A DNA stretch of 34,817 bases from Candidatus Dojkabacteria bacterium. GTDB taxonomy: Bacteria > Patescibacteriota > Dojkabacteria > B142 > JAFGMG01. Where the stretch lies: NCBI GenBank assembly GCA_016927655.1, contig JAFGMG010000001.1, forward strand, positions 1 to 34,817, read 5' to 3'. Below the pieces are notes generated by a model. That model had not been told where the DNA came from and ran no database searches. It saw only the letters and a program-made list of their open reading frames with translations. Both the position numbers and the translations under genes were made by a program. How positions within the stretch are numbered: the stretch's first letter is position 1; each line of letters starts with the position of its first letter. Of this stretch, positions 27,879 to 34,817 are shown in pieces.

Positions 27879-28448
27879 TTAAATATCAATTTCAATAGTT
27901 TCACTGAAGGTTCCTTCATCATCGCTTACAAGAGCGGTGGCTTTGTAGCTGCCATTTGCAAGTGTGATTTCTATTTCACTTGGGTTTAAAGAGGAAACAG
28001 CCTGCTCAACATAATTTCTTGCCGAACCGTCATCTGATTGAATAGTCCATACAACATCAAATGTCTGTCCAGGATCTCCCCATTCCTTCCCTTCAATTAT
28101 TGGTAAAGCCCTTAACCTAAGTTCTGATGAAGTTAAATTCGAAGAAAGAACTTCATATTCAATTTGAATATCGACTTTTCTCTCTGCTTCTGTAATCACG
28201 CCAGTATCCTTTGACACAGAATCGTAATAGATAACACCAATAATTGATGATGCCATTAAAAACACCGCAACAAACTGAAGAAGCGGCTTATTTAAAAATC
28301 CTTGTTTCGAAGCTGAATTCTGATTTAGATTTAAACTCTTCAACACCGTTTTAAATACGAAATAAGTCCCAATAAATAGATATAATGCAACTACAAGAAA
28401 CACCCAAAGCGGAAGGGTTAAACTAAATTGTGATAATAAAGTTTCCAT
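27879..28448 (-). CDS. two-TM membrane protein of secretion operon, unknown function
   Basis: Last gene of PrgI/VirB4 cluster; two N-terminal TM segments plus extracellular beta-type region. Confidence 0.65.
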   Translation of the reverse strand: METLLSQFSLTLPLWVFLVVALYLFIGTYFVFKTVLKSLNLNQNSASKQGFLNKPLLQFVAVFLMASSIIGVIYYDSVSKDTGVITEAERKVDIQIEYEVLSSNLTSSELRLRALPIIEGKEWGDPGQTFDVVWTIQSDDGSARNYVEQAVSSLNPSEIEITLANGSYKATALVSDDEGTFSETIEIDI

Positions 28449-30440
28449 TTATAGGCGCGGTACTTGATTAGATGAAGCAGACTGCTGCAGCTGCTGTGAT
28501 TGCTGTGCTGGCTGAGATGGCTGAGATGGCTGTGGAGATTGTGCTGCTGGCACTTGAGCCTGTTTCTGTGTCTGCTCCGCCTTTGCCAGTTTGGCTGCTT
28601 GGGCCTGCTCTGCTTCTTTAGCCTGCTGCTCCTTTTGCATCATTTCAATCGGGTTTGTAGTAATCAAATTGTGTTCGTTTTCACTAGCAATTACCTGCGT
28701 TGCAACGTGGTTGGATCCAGCAAAAAACAATCCTTCTCCAATACCGGCTGAAAGCAGGTAATTTTTCTCTCCTGAAGTTAGATAAAAGACTTTTTGGATA
28801 CGATCAACAGCCGCCGGGGATTGTTTTAGAAGTACCTGCAAAGCTGAGTTTGTCACAACTGCTTTCCCATAATCATTATCCAAAAAGTCCTCCACGTCCT
28901 GAGTAATAGTGGTAACGCCGAGCGCGTACTTTCTGGCGCGTTTTGATATCGAGTGCAGGAATTTTGCTGCATCTGGGTATCTCATCAACCACCAAGCCTC
29001 ATCAATCACCAGAAGTCTCTTTCTTCTTTCCCTTTTAATTCTCGTCCAAATATAATCAAGCATCATATACATGGCAATAGGCCTTAGATCCTCTGATAAA
29101 TCCCTTATGCTGAAGACCGTAAACGTGTTTTTTATTTCAATATTGCTTGGCTGGTCAAAAATACCTGCTGCACTACCTTTTACATATCTTTCTAATCTGC
29201 CTGCCATCTTATGAGCATCCGGCTCAGCCATTGCCTGTAGGATTTTATACAAATCGGATAAAAGCGGGGCAGGTCTTCTTTGAGTCGCCGGATCCGGAGT
29301 AATCCCTTTTTCTTTATATGTCAGAATTATTGCTCTATCAAGAATTGCGCTTTCTTCAGGAGTAAGGTTGCCTCCAAGCATAATTTTGAATAACCCATTT
29401 AGAGATAGAATTTTGAAACGCAACTCATCTTCATCTTTCTGATAAATTCCCGACAGTTCGAATGGATTGAGTTTTTGAGCGCCATCTTGGGAAAATGAAA
29501 TATAATCTCCTCCAATTGCTGTGCAAAGCTTCTCATACTCACGTTCAGGATCAATGATTATTATTTCAGTCCCAAACATAAGGCTTCTCATTGCTTCCAG
29601 CTTCACAAAATAACTTTTTCCAGCTCCGGAGGTTGCAAAGACGACCATGTTTGCATTGGCAAGTTTAAACCTGTCAAATATTATCAAACTATTATTGTGC
29701 TTATTTAACCCGTACAAAATACCATCCTCCATGGTCAATTCAGAACTCACAAATGGGAATGTAGTCGCAAGCGATGTTGTATCCATATTCCTTGTGACGT
29801 ATATTTCGTCATTCCCGATTGGCATCGATGTTCTAAATCCCTGCTCCTGCTGTAATGTGGCGGTTTTTATCACGACCCCAACCGAAGCAAGTGTCGATTC
29901 AATATTCCGTGAAATTTTTTCAAGCGATTTCAGATCGTCAGCTCTGATAGTAACGTATAGAGCGAAATGGAAATACTTTTCTGTTCCGCTCGCAAGCTGT
30001 TCCTGTAATTCATTTGCATCAGACAAGGCTACCTTTACACTTGGATCGGGGATCTTTCCCTCATCTAGGGCAATATTGATAGTTGCCTCAAATTCCCCGA
30101 TCTTTCTTTTCAGCCGCTCCATCACTTTCCCGGTATCTACTGGATAATAAAAAGTCGAAATATCTACCGGATGATCAAAATTGATCAACGGAGAAAGCCA
30201 ATTTGAGCCTACAAACCTTGGATAACCTGTGACGAAATAAGTCCTAAAATACTTTGAGCCGACAAGCATTTGATTGAAATCTATCTCGATTGCGGAGGGA
30301 GCGATGATGTCCTGGACATCTATCAATCCTGACGAGAATTCCTTGACTGCCTGATCTTCCTGTTGTCTATTTAGACCTTTTGATCCTGTTTGCGAGCCTT
30401 TCTGAGTATTCTTTTTTTTGCTTGAACCAAATATTCCCAT
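28449..30440 (-). CDS. VirB4/TraC-like type IV secretion ATPase with Q/P-rich C-terminal tail
   Basis: Walker A FATSGAGKSYFVK, Walker B RLLVIDEAWWLM, TQDVEDFL. Confidence 0.93.
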   Translation of the reverse strand: MGIFGSSKKKNTQKGSQTGSKGLNRQQEDQAVKEFSSGLIDVQDIIAPSAIEIDFNQMLVGSKYFRTYFVTGYPRFVGSNWLSPLINFDHPVDISTFYYPVDTGKVMERLKRKIGEFEATINIALDEGKIPDPSVKVALSDANELQEQLASGTEKYFHFALYVTIRADDLKSLEKISRNIESTLASVGVVIKTATLQQEQGFRTSMPIGNDEIYVTRNMDTTSLATTFPFVSSELTMEDGILYGLNKHNNSLIIFDRFKLANANMVVFATSGAGKSYFVKLEAMRSLMFGTEIIIIDPEREYEKLCTAIGGDYISFSQDGAQKLNPFELSGIYQKDEDELRFKILSLNGLFKIMLGGNLTPEESAILDRAIILTYKEKGITPDPATQRRPAPLLSDLYKILQAMAEPDAHKMAGRLERYVKGSAAGIFDQPSNIEIKNTFTVFSIRDLSEDLRPIAMYMMLDYIWTRIKRERRKRLLVIDEAWWLMRYPDAAKFLHSISKRARKYALGVTTITQDVEDFLDNDYGKAVVTNSALQVLLKQSPAAVDRIQKVFYLTSGEKNYLLSAGIGEGLFFAGSNHVATQVIASENEHNLITTNPIEMMQKEQQAKEAEQAQAAKLAKAEQTQKQAQVPAAQSPQPSQPSQPAQQSQQLQQSASSNQVPRL

Positions 30441-30443
30441 TTT

Positions 30444-31112
30444 TTATTGAACTGATGGCTGAACTATTCCTGATGTATAATCCCTGATATTCAATCCTAT
30501 TCTTTGATATCCAATTTTATCCGGATCATACACTTCATAGAATAACATAAGAAGCTCATTATTTGTCAGCTGTCTTGCTGTTATTCCCATTTTCTTAAAA
30601 AGTCTGACTATGTTGTCTCTCTTTGGATAAAGCTCCACCTTTGCCCTTTCAACAATTTTATCTACGTTTGTGACCTCTGGTTTCGCACCAAGGAGTTTTT
30701 TTATCAATCCCGGATCAGAAACCAGTAATGATTTATAGGGGATAGTTACAAAAAACCTTTTATCTAAAATTTCATTTTTAGTTGTTAGATTTTTTATAAA
30801 CTGTATATAGATTTCCATTTGTCTTATCAAAGCTTTCGAAACTTGTTTATTCTTATAATCAGTCAGCTTTTTAATATACTCGCTCACATCAGTTCTCACC
30901 GTTCTTATACTTATCTGGAAAGGATAATCAACACCATTGAGCAGATTCGCGAATGCAATAATCCTTGCATCTTGCTCTTCTTCAGAAAGAAGATCAAAAT
31001 TCAGAGCACTGGTTTCTAGAATCAATGCTGCAACCCCATTTTTGAGGATTACAAAATCATCAACGATCTCTTCAATATTTAAATGTTCTTGCGTTGACGG
31101 TGTTTTTGCCAT
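30444..31112 (-). CDS. VirB4 N-terminal-domain-like / TraC-family accessory protein
   Basis: Position between PrgI and VirB4; NIEEIVDDFVILKNGVAALILETSALNFDLLSEEEQDA pattern. Confidence 0.75.
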   Translation of the reverse strand: MAKTPSTQEHLNIEEIVDDFVILKNGVAALILETSALNFDLLSEEEQDARIIAFANLLNGVDYPFQISIRTVRTDVSEYIKKLTDYKNKQVSKALIRQMEIYIQFIKNLTTKNEILDKRFFVTIPYKSLLVSDPGLIKKLLGAKPEVTNVDKIVERAKVELYPKRDNIVRLFKKMGITARQLTNNELLMLFYEVYDPDKIGYQRIGLNIRDYTSGIVQPSVQ

Positions 31113-31133
31113 TTATGTCAAAATTTTTACAAA

Positions 31134-31970
31134 TTATTTATTCTTCTTCATATTTTGAATTTCCTGATACAATTTTTTCATTTCTTCTTTTAGCTGAGTT
31201 TCTCTTGCCTCCACATCACTTGTTTTCATATAAGGATTCAACTCTTGCTGCATTTCAAGAATATCTTTGATTTTTTGTTCGATTCGCTGCTCTTCTGAAC
31301 TGAAACCCAAAGGTCTGGGACGCTGGTTTTGCGTATTTGTATAGACAAAACTTCTATCCTGCCCGGTTTTTACATTTCTCTGGCCTCTTCCAATTGGATT
31401 TACTTCACCTGCTATTGATTGCTGTTCCTCTTCAACACGCCTAGGCCCCTCTTTTACCTCCGGGATAGTGTAATTTTGAGCAAATGTCTTACCAAATTCA
31501 GCATTAAAATATTGATCCAGTCTTTGCAGTTCTTTCGTCTCGTCTGCATCGATTTGCGTACTCTGCTGGTTAACCGCTTCAATTATTGGCAAAGCTCCAA
31601 ATTCTTTTTGTGTTTTTTTTGATCTACCTTCATTTTGCTTTGTTTTCTTAACCTGAGTAGATCTGAGAACCTTTGGTGTTTTCGGGCTCTTTTTCCAGAC
31701 ATATCTTTGAGATGAAAACATCGCACTAATATAGTTCGAAAACCACCTCGAGAATGGCTGGCCATTGATGGTAATAAACGTCAAAGAGAATCCGATGATC
31801 AAGGCAACCGCCATCAATGGCCAGCCGACTATCCAGGGTAATCCAATAAAATATATCACCACTGCAATTAAAATTCCCCCAGCAAGGCTGAAAAACTGCC
31901 TGATAGTCAAACTCCCAAAAAGTTTGAATTCAACGTCCATTATATTTTGCGGGATGGCGTGTTTATCCAT
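31134..31970 (-). CDS. PrgI family membrane protein
   Basis: IPQNIMDVEFKLFGSLTIRQFFSLAGG with two TM helices. Confidence 0.88.
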   Translation of the reverse strand: MDKHAIPQNIMDVEFKLFGSLTIRQFFSLAGGILIAVVIYFIGLPWIVGWPLMAVALIIGFSLTFITINGQPFSRWFSNYISAMFSSQRYVWKKSPKTPKVLRSTQVKKTKQNEGRSKKTQKEFGALPIIEAVNQQSTQIDADETKELQRLDQYFNAEFGKTFAQNYTIPEVKEGPRRVEEEQQSIAGEVNPIGRGQRNVKTGQDRSFVYTNTQNQRPRPLGFSSEEQRIEQKIKDILEMQQELNPYMKTSDVEARETQLKEEMKKLYQEIQNMKKNK

Positions 31971-32040
31971 GTCAATTTTCTACTTATCAATATATCAGTT
32001 CGCCTGCAAAGCGTCCAGATATAAAAATACCCGGGAACAT

Positions 32041-32070
32041 AAAAAAAGCGCCTCCCGGCGCTCTTTTTAT
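32041..32070 (-). terminator. intrinsic terminator (potentially bidirectional)
   Basis: agcgcc-tccc-ggcgct flanked by A7 and T5. Confidence 0.85.
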
Positions 32071-32088
32071 TAATATTTATGATATTCC

Positions 32089-32556
32089 CTACTCAATCGC
32101 AACAACTTCAAATTCTTCAGTCCCGTTTGGCATATCGACGCTAACCGAATCACCAATATCTTTGCCAAGCAATGCCTGACCGATTGGAGAACCGACAGAG
32201 ATTTTGAATTCAGATGGGTCAGCTTCACTTTCGCCAACAAGGATGTATTCTCTTTTTGCTCCATCAGATTTTCTCTTAACTACCACTTTCTCGCCAAGAC
32301 CCGCCGTAGAATCTTTCGAATCCCCTTTCATCACAACCGCATCTGCTATCATTCCTTCGAGTTCCTCTATTCTATTTTCATTAAACTCCTTATCTTCCAT
32401 TGCCGCCTTGTATGCAGCATTTTCGGATAGATCACCCTGCTCACTTGCAGCATTTAATTTTTCGGCAATTTCCTCCCTTGTTACCGTTTTTCTTTTTTCC
32501 AGCTCAGCTTTCAATTCCTGCAAGCCTTGCTGAGTCATTACTTTGTCGTCTTTCAT
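32089..32556 (-). CDS. greA: transcription elongation factor GreA
   Basis: AASEQGDLSENAAYKAAMEDKEFNENRIEELEGMI; SPIGQALLGKDIGDSV. Confidence 0.96.
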   Translation of the reverse strand: MKDDKVMTQQGLQELKAELEKRKTVTREEIAEKLNAASEQGDLSENAAYKAAMEDKEFNENRIEELEGMIADAVVMKGDSKDSTAGLGEKVVVKRKSDGAKREYILVGESEADPSEFKISVGSPIGQALLGKDIGDSVSVDMPNGTEEFEVVAIE

Positions 32557-34817
32557 TTTCTAATACTAAAATCTATAATTTTGTTCTCAATTAATTCTCC
32601 TGAGATAATTAATTTACCCCCGGAATTTATCATGTCATCTGATTGGCTAAATTCATAGCCAGCCGAACCTACTTCGATATCATAATTGACAACTAATCCA
32701 GGTGTATTTATAAGAGCAGACCTCACATTATACTCATTATCTCCAAGTGTTTCAACTGATGGCTCAAAAGTGAAGCTCAGAGTAAGTTCCTGCAAATCGG
32801 ATGTATCAAGCGAGAGGCACAATCTACCCTCTATAAAAGTTTTTGCAAGTTCCTGACTAGCTTGGATATTACTAATTCCAGATGGAGTGCATAAAACCAA
32901 CCGCTCCATGTCCTGACTGTTTGAGAAATCAAACGTCATTTCCCTTTCAATTTCTGACGGGAGGACAAGATCATCTTTAATTACAAGATTTACTGCTGGA
33001 TAGCTGCTCGAACTGATAACATTTGGATCAACGACTGGGAATATCTCAAATCGTGGTATATCTTCGGTGTCTAATTCCAGATCTCCGACATCGTATGCGA
33101 TTTGAGTGCTGCTGCTTTCAATTTGCAGCTCTTTATTTGCTAAAATATCGTCGCCGGAAATAATCAATTTATACAGAAGGGCTGGATTACCAGTCATATC
33201 AATTATCTGCAATGCGAAAATATTAGCAAGCACCTCGTTTTTCCTAGTAATCGTATTATTTTCTCCTATCAGCAACTCGACAGAGCTTGAAAAGGTGTCT
33301 TCTCTAATTAATACCTGATTAATTTCAACTTCTCCGTTTTGGGCTAATATATCTTTCAAGAAACCAGTATTCGCAAAAAAGATTGCCTGCGATTCCACTG
33401 AGAACTTTTTATCTACATATTCGTTTAGATCATCTTCAATAATTGATTTATCTGGTATAAGGAATAGATCAGCAAAAGTCACATTGTCACTGGATTTGAA
33501 ATCAGTAGAAGCCACCTGTATCATTTCTAATTCATCTTCCTCTACATTTATCTTTTCTGCTAAATCTTCTTCACTTAAAGGACTAAGTTCAATATCGCTC
33601 AACTCGCCCCCTCTGATTTGTATTATCCCAATTGCCGCTGGATAACCTCCTGATGGTGTATATCTACTGTCATCTTGTAAGACCATTGTATAAGTCTTCG
33701 TACTGTTCGATAGAAAATACTCTGAAAAATTCTGTGTAAATTTTGAAAATTTAATCGCCGTTCCTTCAAGAGAGTATACTTTCTCATACATTTTACTAAG
33801 GTCGTAACCCAGAATTTTTCCGACAGGTTTATTTCTTACTGCTTGAGAGGTAATTTCAATTTTTGTATCCAGCTGATTTGCCCTTGCAGAATCCGCAAGT
33901 ACTTTTGCAAGCATCTCTTCATCAATACTTCCAGGTCCCAGATCAAGCAAAGACTCTCCCGTTGGTCTATAAACAAGCGAATAATCAGCACCCTCAACAA
34001 GTTCGTAGAAATCACTATTTAAACTGAATGCATCGCTAATTGCCTGAATATGCAGCGATAACGCACTTAAAGAATCCTGTGTCGTTTGATAATTTTCCCT
34101 TGCCCCTAATACTACATATACCTGTTCAAACCTTGCGTGATTTTCACTAAATTCAGTGACATTCTCGGAGATATGACCTACGTCTCCTGTAATCATTTGA
34201 TAATCCTGTGTATCAATATGACGCTCAAGAGCTACATTATAGTATTCAATTAAAACAAGATTTTTAAACATCACAAAAACTGGTGCTAAAAATCCAATAT
34301 ATATCACGGAGAATACTGCCAGAACTAGAGCGTACATAACTAATTCGGACAGTGTGATTTTCTTTAAAAACCGCAATTTATGCGTAAGAGAGTCATAGCG
34401 GCTTTGAAAAGCCCTGGATACTTTTTCTCCTGCTGTGAGTTTTCTTTTTGCTTTTGATTGATCTTTAAGTTTTTCATTTGCAATTAAAATACTGCCTCTT
34501 CTTGAAAGTTCCTGTGCCTTTCTTTCTGCGATAAGTCTTGCAAGCGCGCCCTTTGGTTCATTATCATCTTCGCTTGATACATTTACATCGTCAGTGATCT
34601 CATCTTCTCTCATCATGACCCTATTTGCTTCTTGCACCAGGACCTGTTTGGCATAATCGAAAGATTGAACAAGAGCTCTGTGAAAAGAAACTCTTGGCAG
34701 CCAGCCGATAGTGGTCAAACTTTTCGCCGGCTTGTGATATCTGATCGCTGGATATTCACCAGTTGAGTTGTCGAATTTAATTTCCTGATCAAGTCCTACA
34801 AGCTCTTGAAGTTTGTA
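32553..34817 (-). CDS. DUF4012-like membrane protein, open to window edge; N-terminal segment resembles NAD-dependent epimerase C-terminus (partial)
   Basis: DDSRYTPSGGYPAAIGIIQI DUF4012-like motif, single TM; frame stays open 33 codons past the track start (TTG) to the edge. Confidence 0.75.
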   Translation of the reverse strand, partial: YKLQELVGLDQEIKFDNSTGEYPAIRYHKPAKSLTTIGWLPRVSFHRALVQSFDYAKQVLVQEANRVMMREDEITDDVNVSSEDDNEPKGALARLIAERKAQELSRRGSILIANEKLKDQSKAKRKLTAGEKVSRAFQSRYDSLTHKLRFLKKITLSELVMYALVLAVFSVIYIGFLAPVFVMFKNLVLIEYYNVALERHIDTQDYQMITGDVGHISENVTEFSENHARFEQVYVVLGARENYQTTQDSLSALSLHIQAISDAFSLNSDFYELVEGADYSLVYRPTGESLLDLGPGSIDEEMLAKVLADSARANQLDTKIEITSQAVRNKPVGKILGYDLSKMYEKVYSLEGTAIKFSKFTQNFSEYFLSNSTKTYTMVLQDDSRYTPSGGYPAAIGIIQIRGGELSDIELSPLSEEDLAEKINVEEDELEMIQVASTDFKSSDNVTFADLFLIPDKSIIEDDLNEYVDKKFSVESQAIFFANTGFLKDILAQNGEVEINQVLIREDTFSSSVELLIGENNTITRKNEVLANIFALQIIDMTGNPALLYKLIISGDDILANKELQIESSSTQIAYDVGDLELDTEDIPRFEIFPVVDPNVISSSSYPAVNLVIKDDLVLPSEIEREMTFDFSNSQDMERLVLCTPSGISNIQASQELAKTFIEGRLCLSLDTSDLQELTLSFTFEPSVETLGDNEYNVRSALINTPGLVVNYDIEVGSAGYEFSQSDDMINSGGKLIISGELIENKIIDFSIRK

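Noticed and set aside
28449-28620. Tandem repeat / microsatellite
   Set aside because: The ctgagatgg-type repeats are in frame and encode the Q/P/S-rich tail of the VirB4-like protein.
29647-30147. 166-aa plus-strand ORF
   Set aside because: Antisense shadow of the VirB4-like ATPase.
1-34817. CRISPR array, prophage or transposon
   Set aside because: No regularly spaced repeats, cas, integrase, transposase or phage structural genes recognised on reading.
1-34817. UGA recoding as glycine (SR1/Gracilibacteria-type code)
   Set aside because: TGA ends ORFs at natural C-termini, e.g. secA after CHGKNI and the ORF ending at 895; no internal UGA is needed in conserved genes.

Overview
The window looks like a chromosomal segment of a small-genome, Patescibacteria/CPR-like bacterium. 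That is an inference from gene content and style: PrgI/VirB4 cluster, many small membrane or secreted orphans, an RRM protein, a DUF4012 protein. Standard UGA stops appear to be in use. Recognisable core genes are tRNA-Ser(GGA, 5'-truncated), thrS, rpmG (absent from the ORF track), tRNA-Gly(UCC), gltX, an HPF-type ribosome factor, secA, rnpB (RNase P RNA) and greA. Other recognisable genes are a phosphomannomutase, a NagZ-like GH3, a sortase, thpR/LigT, a YugP-type Zn peptidase, a CAP/SCP protein, a HIT protein, a DUF167 protein and a PrgI-VirB4N-VirB4 secretion-type operon. The most interesting signals are: (1) a T-box leader between rpmG and thrS with a canonical antiterminator/terminator switch but an apparently reduced, non-canonical specifier region; (2) a PEP-synthase-like protein that appears to lack the swivelling phosphohistidine domain and catalytic motifs, encoded behind gltX together with a transglutaminase-like membrane protein whose catalytic His reads as Cys; (3) a NagZ-like GH3 whose acid/base His is Tyr; (4) a DUF4012 membrane protein fused in frame to what looks like the C-terminus of a sugar-nucleotide epimerase, running off the window edge; (5) an orphan with GS/amidoligase-like motifs; (6) a 123-bp element with perfect 19-bp inverted ends next to an XRE regulator; (7) a 570-bp palindrome-rich AT-rich intergenic region after secA. 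All calls come from reading the sequence only; no searches or folding were run.
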